64,000 bases of DNA from Lomentospora prolificans (Eukaryota > Ascomycota > Sordariomycetes > Microascales > Microascaceae). Position 1 is the stretch's first letter; each line of letters starts with the position of its first letter. Shown piece after piece: positions 36,282 through 48,300 of this stretch. The translations under genes were made by a program, and so were the position numbers. Under the pieces are notes generated by a model. The model was given only the letters and a program-made list of their open reading frames with translations, was not told the origin of the DNA and did no database searches. The stretch spans positions 372,001 to 436,000 of the forward strand of contig JARFXM010000006.1 of assembly GCA_029532625.1 (NCBI GenBank), read 5' to 3'.

Positions 36282-37054
36282 TTAGCAAGTGAAAACACTA
36301 GGTCCGGGGACCTTATAGTTGGTGACAGGAGGGTACCAGATGTTGATCTTGACACCGGGGTCGGATCCCTACAGTAGCTGTTAGTAACCGCCCACATAAC
36401 ACCAGGTTGGTGTGCACAACTTACAGAGTAGGCGCCGGGCAGGCTGACAGTGGAGGGCTTCTTGGCGCCGGTGCCACCAACAACGTTGATCTGGGCGCAC
36501 TCCATGTAGAACTGAGCACCGGGGTAGTTGCCGGCACCGTGAAGAGCAAGCATCTCGGCGCGGAGGAGGTACTGGCCGGGCTCGATACAGGCGGGGATGC
36601 GGATGTCGTGGCGGCCCTGGCCGTTGATGACCTTCTCGGTACCCCAGACACCGGAGCTATCAAGACCGTACTCCTGGATCTTGAACCAGCCGTCACCGAC
36701 ACCAGAATCGGTCTTGGCGTCGTTGACCTTCTTGAGGTAGGCCATGATAGGGCCCTTGTGGGATGAGTCCATGACATCGTTGGGGGCAGAGCCGGTGCTG
36801 CTGAGCATGTAGCGCCAGACAGCGGTGACGTTCTGGCCGGCCTGGACGTTGATGACGGTGTTGGTCGGGGTGGTGGGGTTGGGGGGACCGTTGCAGGCAA
36901 TGGAGGAGGAGGTGACATCCTCAATGGGACCGTTGTAGGAGGGAACGCGGACACCGTTGCCGACGCCGTGGTTGACACCGTTGACCTCGAGAGAGGAGAA
37001 GATGGTGTGCGCGCTGGCGAGGCCGGCGGCGGAGAGGATGGCGGCGAGCTTCAT
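36282..37054 (-). CDS. AA9 lytic polysaccharide monooxygenase (single domain)
   Basis: Two exons on the minus strand, 37054-36425 and 36368-36282, give 238 residues. The intron has donor GTAAGT, branch TACTAAC and acceptor TGTAG. A 15-residue signal peptide (MKLAAILSAAGLASA) leaves His16 as the mature N-terminus. With His99 (SSHKGP) it forms the copper histidine brace, and Tyr183 (AQFYMEC) is the axial ligand. Second-sphere His172 (LALHGAG) and Gln181 are present, and Cys54 and Cys186 are placed for the usual disulfide. AA9 enzymes are secreted and oxidatively cleave cellulose or hemicellulose using O2/H2O2 and an electron donor. The protein ends at VPGPSVFTC with no linker or CBM1. Regioselectivity (C1 or C4) cannot be judged by eye. 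Codon third positions are strongly C-biased, suggesting high expression. Confidence 0.96.
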
Positions 37055-37171
37055 GGCTGAGAGAGGAATAAGAGGGATTAGTTAGTTTCGAATGGGATGG
37101 ATGAAGCGAAAAGATGCGACTGCGCTGGTTTGAGCTGGTTTGAGTGCCATTTGACGGGCGGAGAAGGATGA

Positions 37172-37179
37172 TATAAATA
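37172..37179 (-). promoter_or_regulatory. TATA-like element of the AA9 gene
   Basis: TATTTATA on the minus strand, 118 bases upstream of the start codon at 37054, which is a usual fungal distance. Confidence 0.4.
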
Positions 37180-37867
37180 TTACTGTGTTGGCGATGAGGC
37201 ATTCCCATGGCAGGGCCATGATGTGACTCGACTCGGCGGGCATCTTGGCAAGCAACACCAGGCCTATTGGTGGCGAAATGGCACGAGAGGGCCTTGGTCA
37301 GATCGTGGGTGCAACTCTGTTCAGCAGGAAACGCCGGGACATGTTCACGAGCGTCGATGGGGGTTGAAATGGCGTCGTGCCGGGCTGGACAAGAAGTGTG
37401 CAGGCAATTTCCAGGTTGTCGTAGTCGTGGTTATTCGTGGGGTTGGTTGATGCGACGTCTTGGCTAGCAAGTCCGGCGGTATTAGGCTTCACCAGCCGCG
37501 AGGTGTTGGTGTAAGTAAGTGAGTGGGAGGAGGGAACGGAACGCTGGCTGGCTTCTGCGCGCGGCTCGTGACCCGGTGGCCAGGGCAGTGAAGCGTGAAG
37601 CGGAGGAAAAAAGTCCGGGTAAAAAGCCGCAAAATAGATTAATTGACGCCGATCTCTCCCGCCGCATTCGTGGAACTTGAAGACCACGCACTCCTTCTGG
37701 ATAATTATCCATTTAAACCTCGCTCCCTTTCATTTTCCACGACCACAGTCGACGACGACTCCCCACACAAACACAGAATGTGCTTTCCCTGCGGTCCCCT
37801 GCAACATACAACCCATCAATGGTTTTGCATTTCGCTTAAAAAGTGGATAGGGCGGGGAGAGGTGGTG

Positions 37868-37917
37868 TTTTTTTACTATTTTTTATTTTTATTTTTATTT
37901 TTATTATTTTTTTTTTC
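37868..37917. repeat. T-rich low-complexity tract
   Basis: About 50 bases of T-runs separated by single A or C (ATTTTT units repeated). It is a simple sequence with no further structure seen. Confidence 0.8.
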
Positions 37918-39145
37918 TGCTTGATGTCTCCCAATGCGCAAAGTCCCACGATTCCCAAGGTTCCAGGACCTTCTTTCATTTCTTTCTTGGCCCATTATTC
38001 GCCCGTTGGAGAGATTTCCCTTCTTGCCTCCACCACCTCTAAACTGACTTGCTGGGAACGGGGAGAACGGGGACGGGCTGCCTGCCGACGTTTAAAATCT
38101 ATTTTGTATCATCATCTCCCCTTTCTTCTGTTTTCGTCGAGTTTCTTCATTTATCTTGCCGTCCTTCGCTACCACCACGCCGGTGGCAATTTGTAAATGC
38201 CGAGCCTCTCCAGTAAAAAGCTATTTCTCCATAAATGACCCTTAGCAAGAGATTATTAGCGATCCTTGGATCACGGCAGAGCCACGTCGTGAGATCTCGT
38301 CCCAACCTACTCGTAGGCATCCTCCTCCTGGGTATGGACTTAAAAAAGGTCAGTGGACCCAGGATTGACGCCGTCTTACTCGATGGAGTATTTCTGCCTT
38401 CCCTTTCCGGCCAAGACGCGGGAGATGGACAGGTACCAGCGCAAACCCCCGGTTCGCAGTCTATTATCTGTTTTTAGACCCACCGCCTCGGGTTAGGCTT
38501 GACGGTTCTGGTTCTGAGCCTAACATGCGACGAAGCCTTATTAGCCACTGAGAGACAGCTTAGAAAGAAACGAAAGCCTGGCGAGTGACTGAGCGCCCTC
38601 CCTAGGCCCGACCTTCCGAAATCTGGTCGCCTTCCTTCCTACACTCCCCACGCTAGGTCTCATTCGAGCAAGCGGTGATGCCACGCTAGCATCACAGCGC
38701 ACAAGTCCTGCACCAACACCTCAAGCTGGAGGAACGCAGTTTTCCCGGTGACCAAGTGCCAGCTGGCAATTGATTGTGGGGTGACAAGCCGTACAGGTTG
38801 CTAAGCCTCCACGGACCGCAACCTTGTTGCTGCTCACGGGGTTAGATAGACCTTTCCTCCCTCCGAACGGGAGCTTGACGGACTTGCCAATGACGTAGAA
38901 CTGCCACCAATAGAAGATTGCGTGTGATGACTTTCTTTGCACTGAGAAAAGCGGGATCAGTCTAGGCAGCAAGCCCGAGTCGATATTACTATTAATATAC
39001 CATACGATTACTTGGCGAGCTCACTGACACCTTTTCCACATCTTTCTTCGCCATCACCCTTGGCTTTTCTTCTAAGCGATGTTTCCTGGCGCGGTGACCA
39101 TTGGATAGAAGATAAGGTTTCCTGCGGACAGACGGAGACTTATTG

Positions 39146-39162
39146 AAAAAAAAAAAAAAAAA
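39146..39162. repeat. A17 homopolymer
   Basis: Seventeen consecutive A in otherwise ordinary intergenic sequence. Confidence 0.85.
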
Positions 39163-39780
39163 GTAGAAAAATAGAAGAAAGAAAAAACCACGACGGGCAT
39201 AAAGCCGAGATCCCCTAATGCCATGCCCATGGCTAATCCTACAGTTGTCAAGAGGCGGTTCTGCGCCGGTAGAATAAGCCGGACGTTGATGGAACTTAAA
39301 ACCTGGAGGCTACTCTAGGTTTCATTGAAGGGACGAACGTCATCTACCATGAGCTACTAAATTCGGGTGGGCGTAGGCTTGTTACACGGTCCGTGGAGCA
39401 GCATTCCATGGAACATTGACAATTAGACTCGAGTCCACTAATCTAGTCCATCCTTTGGACCGTTCGCGGTAACACCTTCGTATGAGGCCAATTTCAACAC
39501 TTACATTTACAATACGAGTATTATCTGTTGAGAGAAACAGCATGCCCCGGGAAAGAGATATAGAGAAGAAAAGGAAAGAAAAGAAGACAGAAAAAAGGCC
39601 GATATCCATAGCTTGAAATGCAGTTTGATGGAATGCAGGATGATGATTCCGCTAAATAACTTCCAGGGGGTACCAGTAATACGAGCTTGCACACATGGCC
39701 AATCACTCATAGACATTTCTTACTCTTAGGAAACTCCTCCACGCTTCCTAAACCGAACAAGATTCGGCGGCAACTTTGGC

Positions 39781-41780
39781 TTACAGTTCACCAACCTCAA
39801 CACGCTGCTCCCAGGCCTGTTCCCTCTCGGGAGGAGCCGCTTCTCCACCCTGAGCCCACACCAGGCTCAAATTGATGAGCTTCTCCATCAAGTCTTCTCC
39901 TGGAACGCCCTTCATGCCGGGCATTCCAAGCGGTGGGACAGGCGCTGTGTCTCTGGCCATTGTCGTGACATCCGCAGAAAGGGCAGCAAAATCCTCCTCG
40001 CAGACGGTTCCCGATTTGGGTACCTTGCCGGTCTCGAAGTACTCCCTCACGATGTTCGCCGTACATTGACTAATGCCAGATGCCAGAGCACAATGACCCA
40101 GAGATTCCTGTACCACGACGGATGAGCCTGGATGGCGTTCTGACATAGCAAAAGCATTGCGAAGAGGGGTAACGGGGTCAAGGCGCGAGGTTAAGAAGAG
40201 AAGGGGTGCGGCGGGTTTGCCCTCAGCGAGGGAGGGGTCAGCCTCGGGGGTTTCAAACGGTCCCATGAACCGGTACTTGGGGCGGTTGCGCCATCCAGCG
40301 CATCGGAAGCGGATCTCAGCCCAGATAGGTGCGCTGGCAGACGACTGATTGTTGAGTTGCTCGAAATAGTCGACCCAATCCTCGAGATTCAACTGGGAGC
40401 CGTCTTCTCCATCCGCACACGAAATTGCCGGCTGAGCGTCGAGCGAGATGACGGGTACGAAATCAGGCGTGACGCACAGAGGGCAATAACTCTGCAATGC
40501 AGGGAACAGAGCCTCGAGGACAGTAGACAATCGCTCGTAGTCGCGGTGTACCACAATGTTGAGGATGCTAGCGGTCAGCGGGAAGAGAACGTTGGGTTTG
40601 TAGAGCGCCGCAAAAACAAGAGTGCTGATATCAGTCTTGCTGAGAAGGAGAGTGCCGCCGGCTGTCCTCACTGGCACTGGCGTGTGGTCAATATGCTCGA
40701 GTGCCTTAATGACCTTGCTCTTGACGTCCTCCCAGCTTTTATCGTCGCTATCAACTAGCGCACACTTTTTCCCAAGGTCGAAGCAACGCTGGTAAAGTGC
40801 ATCAAGGAGCTCATCAGTGTCCAAGAGGTTTTTTAGCCAGGTCTAGCAGCGAGTATTATGTCAGTGATGCCCAAATTTCCAATCATACAAAGGAAAGCAC
40901 CTACGCCAGCCATATAATCGTCGATATGTGCCACACCGTCGATAATCATACGGCCAACCCGTCCGGGGAACATGGATGCAAACGTATTGCCAAGAAGGGT
41001 GCCGTACGAGAACCCAATGTATTGGAGGCGGGCGGGTTCCTTGGCCTTGCCGGTATCGTTGTCTAGCCTCTCCTGCCCAGAACCACGCATAGCGGCCATG
41101 GTCTTCGACCTTTCTTCTTCATGTAGCTCTTGAATCTTGTCAATAATCTCTACCATATCCCGCGCGACCGACGCTGTGCTGGCGAATCCCAGGATACCTC
41201 CCTCTTCACCAAGAGTATCTTCACAACGTTGTCCGTAGGCCTGGCTTAGACCGTATCTCCAAGACAAGCGCGGGTTCTCCGTTCGTAGATGGCCAATGCC
41301 ATGCACCTGCAGGTTCTCGGTCGCACGCGTGAGAAGGTCTGGGTAGCAATTGGCCCGCGGGGTCGTGTACATTACACCACGCGGATCAAACCCTATCATT
41401 TCGTAGTGCTTCTCACCATCGAGGATTTTCTGAAGCCTCTGACCCCAACTAAGGGTGATGTGGACACCGCTGCCACCTGGACCACCGGGGTTGAGCAATA
41501 CGGGCCCACCATAGCTCGGGTCTGTATCGGGGACGGATGCGGGGAGCTTGATGATGGCCAGTGCAACCTTGTGGGGCTTCTCCTCGTCGAGCCAATCGAG
41601 TGGCACAAGAAGACGGGCGCATTTGAACTGGCCATAGCAATCGTGGTACTCGAGCTTGCTCGACGGTTCAATGTCGTCCCATTTGAAGGAATCCGTGTCT
41701 TTGGCCGCGAAGGAAGCTCCGGCGCTTGTAGTTTGGAGCGCTAGCGCGGTGACGATGAGGCGGGACCAGCCACGAGCCAT
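39781..41780 (-). CDS. Secreted TAP-like alpha/beta hydrolase (S33-type aminopeptidase family)
   Basis: Two exons on the minus strand, 41780-40905 and 40842-39781, give 645 residues. The donor is GTAGGT and the acceptor GCTAG. An N-terminal signal peptide (RLIVTALALQTTSAGA) is followed by an alpha/beta-hydrolase fold with the oxyanion block LLNPGGPGGSG, the nucleophile elbow GFSYGT (Ser near residue 257), Asp in TSRLDPVTP (near 512) and His in ESLGHCAL (near 542). The last part matches the TAP-like C-terminal domain (PF08386). Relatives are tripeptidyl or prolyl aminopeptidases and esterases acting outside the cell or in the vacuole, and the substrate is not certain. The ATG at 41780 is the first in frame, and an upstream TTG extension is ignored. 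The gene is head-to-head with the GH125 gene, 525 bases apart. Confidence 0.9.
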
Positions 41781-42305
41781 ATTTGCCAGGCGATAGAGAT
41801 GGTTTGTGAAGGACAAAAAAAGAAAAGTATTGTTTTACCGAAGTGATCGGCTCTTATTTGAGAAGGGGAAAAGGGAAAAGCCTCCCCTCCACTTTTATTT
41901 CGCTGCCTAGAGGGATTTCTGATAAGCGCGAAGTCATCGGTGAGACCAAGGATTGCAACATTATGCGCCCCATACCAGTGCCACACACGACACGGCATGA
42001 GACACGGGACGCATGCTGGAACGCGGGGTAACAGCTGCGCACACCTGCTGGCAGCTTTCATAGTGGAAACCGTCGTCGAAACAAGAACAGGGAAGGGGTC
42101 GGGCCCTTTTATTGGTCAAATCATGCAATGACCCCTGAAACAATACCCCGGATTTGGCTCATCTTTAGCTCCTTCACTTGTCGAATGGAACACATCGCCA
42201 CATGCACTGCCAGTAAATCGGATCCACCGCCCCCCCCCCCCACACATGTTGTAGGGGCATCCGTCCGTTTACAGACAGCTAGCTTTTCAACAGCCTTTTA
42301 CGAGG
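41781..42305. promoter_or_regulatory. Divergent promoter region, TAP-like hydrolase / GH125
   Basis: 525 bases between two head-to-head start codons. They contain a C-run near 42228-42241 and no coding signal. No specific factor site can be named with confidence. Confidence 0.5.
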
Positions 42306-44326
42306 ATGAGTTCCTATTCAAGGGTCTCGGGCGCCGTCCGAGTCGCCTCCGTGCTGCTCATACTCGGCGTTATGCTGCTCACCTTTCACTGGTTGGGTGG
42401 GCCGGCCTATGGCGCAGGGCTGCAAGGTCAATTGCAGCAACCGCCGGAAGGAGTGCAGGCCCACCATCCCCCGGCGCGGCCGATCCCAATCCCCCAAGAT
42501 GAGCCTCATGACTTGCCACACGGGGGTGACTCTATCGCCGTGCCCACCGGCGAGACGAAGCAGCTGACCAAAGTCCCTGGCGAAGGGGGGAGGCCTAGTG
42601 AGCAGCAAGATATCGCAAGCGAACCGACTGCCGAGAAGCCCGTCTTTGAGGCGCCAGATGCAGCCCCCACTGAGCTCTCTCAGATTCCCTCTAGCTTTGC
42701 CGATGATGTTCAGCCCGACATCGAGTCCCTGTCAGATACCCAGAGTGCTCCCCCGGCTGAAGGCTGGCATCCCATCCCTGAGGACTGCGGTAGCTATTCA
42801 CTGCGGGCGAGAGTCGCGCAGGAACCTTTATCTGAAGGACGGTTCCAGCTCGGGTACCAACGCCCACCACCTGCTTGTCGCACCTTCAACTCCTCTCTGG
42901 CTGAGAAGACCATTACTCGTATGAAGGATGTCATCTCCGACCCTGATCTATATCGAATCTTTGAAAACACGTTCCCCAACACCCTCGACACGGCCATCAA
43001 ATGGAAAGGCGTCGCTGCAAACAACTCTCAGGAGGAGTTGTGCTTTGTGATCACTGGCGACATTGATGCTATGTGGCTCCGTGACTCGGCAAATCAGCTG
43101 CAAGTCTACCGTGACATCATGAGTTCGCCCGACGATGATGTGGCGAGCCTCTTCCGCGGCGCAATTAACCTGCAGGCGCGCTACATCGTAGGGCATCCGT
43201 ACTGCAATGCCTTCCAAGCACCTCCCGAGTCTGGTATCTCGCCCGGAGTAGGCAGTGGAGGTTCGACCGTCTATCCTCCCATCGATGTCTACGTGGTGTC
43301 CACGTGCAATTTCGAGTTGGATTCCTTCGGTGCATTCTTGCAGATGTCCCACGATTATTACACGGCAACGGGGGATGCGGAGTTTTTTGGCAAGTTCCAA
43401 TGGGTTTACGCCGTCCAATCTATGCTCAAGGCGGCCAAGGACATGATGGCCCCCACTTACGACGACGAAGGCAAGCGTTTGCAGCCACCATACACTTTCA
43501 ACTCGATGACGCGCACCATGACCTCGACGCTGAATCTTGTTGGCACGGGGAACCCTGTCGCGAGGACTGGCATGGTTCGCTCCCCATTCCGTCCGAGCGA
43601 TGATACGTCAGTCTTTGAGTTTCTGGTCCCCGCCAACATGATGTTTTCGCGCTACCTGAATGATACGGCCGCTATAATGGACAAGATCACCAAGGCCCCC
43701 CAAGGTCTCGCCGATGAAATGCGCGATCTGGCGACGGAGATCCACGATGCCATCCAAGAGCATGCCGTTATTACGGGATCGGACGGCCAGCGCATGTACG
43801 CTTACGAAGTCGACGGCTTCGGCGGCCAGAACCTCATGGATGACGCCAACGTTCCATCGTTGCTCTCTGCGCCTTTTATCGGGTACCTGGAAAAGGAGGA
43901 TGAGGTGTACCGCAACACGAGGCAGTTTGTTTTGAGCGCGAAAAACCCCTGGTTCGCTCGTGGGCCCGTAATAAATGCTGTCGGAAGCCCGCACATCAAG
44001 CCTGGCGCGGCGTGGCCTATGGCGAGCATTATTCAGATCATGACAACGGATAACGAAACCGAGATCCAAACGTCTTTAGCGGAGCTAGTGACGAGTACGG
44101 ATGGCCTGGGGCTGATGCATGAGAGTATCAATAGCCTGAAGGCGAGCGAATGGACGCGCGAATGGTGAGTCGCATTTCCGCGATTGATGCCACATCAACA
44201 TCATACCCAACTAACTTGACCTCTAGGTTCTCGTGGGCCAATGGCTTGTTCGGGCAGATGATTCTAGATCTCGAGAAGCGCAAGCCAAATATTCTCAAGA
44301 AGTCCTTCCAGGCGTATCCGGTGTAG
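42306..44326 (+). CDS. GH125 exo-alpha-1,6-mannosidase, Mug157-like, type II membrane protein
   Basis: Two exons, 42306-44164 and 44227-44326, give 652 residues. The donor is GTGAGT and the acceptor CTCTAG, and the TGG codon is split across them. The N-terminus has one membrane anchor (VASVLLILGVMLLTFHWL, about residues 13-30), followed by a Pro/Glu-rich stem to about residue 160 that lacks structure. The catalytic part starts near RPPPACRTFNS and carries the family hallmarks GDIDAMWLRDSANQL, AFQAPPESG, CNFELDSFGAFLQMS, TSTLNLVGTGNPV, RSPFRPSDD, DGFGGQNLMDDANVPSLLSAP and HESINSLKASEWTREWFSWAN. GH125 enzymes remove alpha-1,6-linked mannose. Fungal Mug157-type members are anchored in the secretory pathway, presumably trimming mannans. 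No transcription link with the divergent peptidase is visible. Confidence 0.94.
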
Positions 44327-44688
44327 GGGAAGGAATGAGATACCCCTTGTTGAAGGCATATTAGTGTAGTCATACCCTCATATAGCGCCATTATGTTTGA
44401 CGCATTTTTGAACTGTACTTGTAACAAATCAGGCGGCCCTATGCAAGTATGGCAGCCGAAGTGAACCCTTAATCGTGGAAAAGCGTCTCAATTCCGTGAT
44501 ATTTACCCGGGAAAATTGATGGTTTCCAGCTATTATTAGCTATGGAGTGGAGCTGAATCGCCGTGCTACCTGGTGGAAATTTCTCCCGTGCTGATCCGAT
44601 TCCCGATCCGGGGTGGGTGTGAAAGATATTAACGTCGAGCATTTCGCCTGTCTCGCATAGACCGGTTTACTTTTGCATTTGCGAACGG

Positions 44689-44694
44689 TATAAA
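44689..44694 (+). promoter_or_regulatory. TATA box of the small cysteine-rich protein gene
   Basis: TATAAA (followed by GAG) lies 98 bases upstream of the ATG at 44792, with a (CT)n tract between. The layout supports a real promoter here. Confidence 0.5.
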
Positions 44695-44739
44695 GAGCGC
44701 TGGTCTCTGCTTCGGTAAAACGATGTGCGTGGCCTGGAC

Positions 44740-44763
44740 CTCTCTCTCTCTCTCTCTCTCTCT
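44740..44763. repeat. (CT)n microsatellite
   Basis: About twelve CT units between the TATA box and the start codon of the small secreted protein gene. CT-rich stretches just upstream of the start are frequent in expressed fungal genes. Confidence 0.85.
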
Positions 44764-44791
44764 TGACGGGATAAGAAACGTCAAGACCAAC

Positions 44792-45189
44792 ATGAGGCTC
44801 CAATACTTCTTCTCACTAAGGTGTGTGTTCCCCCAGCTTCGTCCCAAAGGGAGAAGAAAAAAAAAGTTACTTAAAAAAAAAGCAGCACGACCCTCGTCCT
44901 TGCGGGCGACCTCCCCGCTTGCTGTACCGAGACACACACCCTCTTTCCTCCGTGTCCGACTGGCGCACCCGGAAAAGATTGCCCGCAATACATCCCCCCG
45001 CGGGAGCCATGCACGCGAATACAGCCGGAGACCACGGTATCCTTAGCGCCTACGGGGGTATGTGAGAGCATTATCGTCGAGACAGTCACGGCGAAGTGCG
45101 AGGGCAAGGTGTGCCCGGGTCCGTGTGCGACGGTTCAAGGCGAAACCATCACGGTGGATGCCTGCGAAGAAGCACCTACCTCAGCATGA
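44792..45189 (+). CDS. Small secreted cysteine-rich protein (candidate effector-like)
   Basis: A two-exon model, 44792-44820 and 44886-45189, gives 110 residues with a closed phase. The donor is AG/GTGTGT and the intron is 65 nt. The acceptor is the tandem AAGCAG, and using the earlier AAG adds one Ser in frame. The N-terminus MRLQYFFSLSTTLVLAGDLPA is a plausible signal peptide created by the splice. The mature part has ten cysteines (ACC, PPCPT, KDCPQ, EPCTR, GVCES, AKCEG, VCPGPCA, DACEE) with the clear pattern TVTAKCEGKVCPGPCATVQGE. The second exon alone has no start codon. An in-frame ATG at 44723 would add 23 residues and bury the signal sequence, so the later ATG is preferred. The intron's acceptor tract is purine-rich, which is a weakness. 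I do not recognise the family. An extracellular, disulfide-bonded role is inferred. Confidence 0.5.
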
Positions 45190-45393
45190 ACTAGAGCGGA
45201 GGCTTCACGACAAGAGCGAATCTAAGCAAGGCATGTGATAAGGCACACTTGAAGGGAGAAGGATGGCGTTCCACAAGATCAAGGGATCTATAACTACCAA
45301 GTAGACCGACTCCGTCTATCATCAATGCAAACAAAACTTAAGAAGCCTTCAGGTAATACTACACAGAGATACAAGCGTCACTTCATTCATCCC

Positions 45394-48300
45394 CTACATC
45401 AAACTACTGCGCCCGCCAACTTCAAAACTTCCCTGTCCATCCCTCATCTCCCCGCTCCTCTCGCCGACAAACTCCTTGTATATTCTGCCCAGGCGCACCC
45501 TCTCTTCAGCGCTGATACTAGGCCTCATGCCTTGGAGTGCCGACTCAAAGTGCGACCATCCGATGACGGCCTCCTTGTGACCCGTCGCGCCTGCCGAGCC
45601 CTTGCCGGCGCCATTGACGGCATGTTCTTCGCCGTCAGGGACGCCACCCGACATCCGAGTCTTCTGTAGTTGTTTGGCCTTCTTCTTGGCGAGGCGGATG
45701 CCTTCGAGCTTAGAGAGGATGCGGGCGTTCTCTGCGAGTTCGGTGGCCTTGCTAGTGGCGGCGGGCGTACTAGAGGATCCGGGACTGGGAGCGCCGTAGG
45801 GAAACTGGATGAAGCTAGGGGTGCCGGCCTTTGAGGGGCCGGATTTGGTTGACGTCCCATTACGTGTTGGGAGGTCATGGCCCTGAAGGACGTCATGAAT
45901 CGCTTCGAGCTGAGCATTCCCGACAAGAGCCTGCAAATCCGCACCGGAGAAGCCATCAGTGCGGCGAGCTAGCTCAGCGAAGGCATCGTCTGAGTCAAGC
46001 AGTTCCTCATCGAGACGGACTTTCTTGGCCATGGCTTTGATAATATCGAGCCTGTCATCAAGGTTGGGGAGGTCACAGATCAAAGACTTGTCTAGACGAC
46101 CGGGTCTTAGCAGGGCAGGATCGATAAGATCAGGACGGGATGTCGCAGCAAGGACGTAGACACCCGACAGGCCTTCTGCACCGTCCATTTGTGTAAGCAG
46201 CTGATTTACAACACGGTCTGTGACACCAGTAGAATCATGGCCACGCTTTGGTGCGATGGAGTCGAACTCGTCAAAGAAAAGAACACAGGGCTTGGCGGCC
46301 TGAGCTCGCTCGAATAAATCACGCACGCTCTTTTCAGAGGCACCGATGTACTTGTTCAAGATCTCAGGGCCTTTGACACTGATAAAGTTGAGGCCGCACT
46401 CTCCGGCAACGGCGCTGGCAAGTAGGGTTTTGCCGCAGCCGGGATAGCCGTAGAGTAATAGACCGGACCGTAAACGCAGAGGACATTTGGCGAAGAGTGG
46501 TGCGTACTTGGTGGGATATTGCAGTGTCTCCAGCAAAACCTGCCTTGTCTCCGTTAGGCCACCGATAGAGGCGAAAGTCGTCGTTGACTTTTGAAGAGGC
46601 ACATTTCGCAATGACGCCGGTGTAAAGCCCTTGAGCGCCTTATCAAAATCGTCTCTGCATAGCCGAAAGCCGGCGCGCTCCTCGAGGTCGCCACCGTTGA
46701 TGACCCTAAATATGGCTTCATTTCGCGCCCTACTAACAAGCGTGAAGAGATCAGCGGGCATATAGCCGTCAGTGAGGCCAGCGATATCGAGTAGGTCCAG
46801 ATCAGGATCTAGGGTGAAGCCGGCGCTGGACTTCTTTGCCGATGGCCGCCGCGGAGGGCTGCCACTCTCCATCCAGTCGCCGTGTGCTTCTGCAGACGAA
46901 CTTCCATCAGCAGTAGGTGGGCGGCTGCCCTCGTCATCGCAATGATCGCCAGCGTCGTCTCCAGTAGCAAGGGTTTGGTTAATTATGGAGTCCAGTACCT
47001 TCCTTCTAGCTTCTTTATCAGGTGCCCGAAGCTCGACAATCTCCCGTACTACGTGGCCTCCGACAAGCACCTTGTGGAGCGACTCCTTGCCAGCCGCCGT
47101 CGCTAGCAGCACCACACCGCTGGCTTGGTCGCAATATTGTCGTGCAATCGATACGACGGTTTCGCTTAGCAACCGGCTGCGCTCGTTGTCGTTTCCTACG
47201 ACTAATTCCGTCTCTACAGGGCAAAGCTTGTCGAGATCATCGAGGATGACAATGGCCTTCCCTCCGAGACGCGCGCCCCAGTTTGCTCCCATAAACGCGC
47301 GTACTAACGTCTCCTTGATGTTAGACGTCCTATTCTCTTCATTGATGAGGCTCCTACAAGGTACATAGACCGTATGGTAGAGGAGTTCGTTGCGTAACCG
47401 TTGGGCAAGAGACTTCACAAGCGAGGTCTTTCCAGAGCCCATAGCTCCTGTTAATAAGGTTGACGACATGTGTCGCAGCTGTGTAAAGAGATTATTCGCC
47501 AGGCTATCCACCCCCGATAATGTGGCCTCAGGAGAAGGATCCAGGTCCCAGGGATCCTGGCTCTCTGTAAGAGTAGTCGGTTTGGGAATCGGTGCTTGGA
47601 ACTGCACATTGACTTTGCCATCCAAGGAGGCAACCCAGTTGATTGAATCGTCTTTGTGAGTTTCACCTTCAAACTTGACGAGACCGCCCTCCCACCCGTG
47701 TACAGCGTGTAGCCCAGGGAAACGGGCAAAGACCATGCCGTCGGTGATCGGGCCACCGCCTAACAAGCCTCCGTTGCTTGAGTACATGGTTTTGAAGCGT
47801 TTAGCGGACTCCTCCTTTTCTGCCTTGGATTCTCCACCGAATTTGAGACCTTCGTTTTCTTCTTCGCCTGTTGCAAATGGATAAACCTTCAAGGTCTTGA
47901 TCGCGCTTCGTTGAAGGGGTGCTGAGGCGGGTTGGATCTTGACAATACCACCCAGCTTACCACCAGAGCCGAAGCCGGTACATAGCGCGGAGGAGAGAGC
48001 GATGGCTTGGCTGTTAGGAGAATCGTCCCAGCAGCGTAGCCGTGCTACGGCCTTGGTCGAGGGCACAACACTACCAGGTTCTTCGGGCTTCGCCTGGTTG
48101 AAACCTGAAGGCTGCATTATCTCTACAACGACGTAGTCTATACCTCGGAAGCCACCGGCAGCAAGGGTATCTTGGTCGACCCAGACGCTGAAATCGCCAG
48201 TAGTCGAATCGTCATCGAACCATTGAACGCAGGATGCGCGATCCATACCCCGGAGATAAAGAGACGGCGGGGGCTCTTCCTTTTGCCTCCTTGAGCTGGA

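Larger units (their letters stand above)
37055..39780. other. Intergenic, 2.7 kb, including the LPMO promoter
   Basis: A TATA-like element (TATTTATA on the minus strand) lies at 37172-37179, about 120 bases upstream of the LPMO start. A T-rich low-complexity tract occurs at about 37868-37917 and an A17 run at 39146-39162. No gene is supported: frames such as 37298-37687 (minus) and 37843-38196 (plus) arise from these tracts or lack motifs. Confidence 0.55.

Noticed and set aside
42228..42241. C-run upstream of GH125 as a regulatory site
   Set aside because: Simple homopolymer with no recognised factor specificity.
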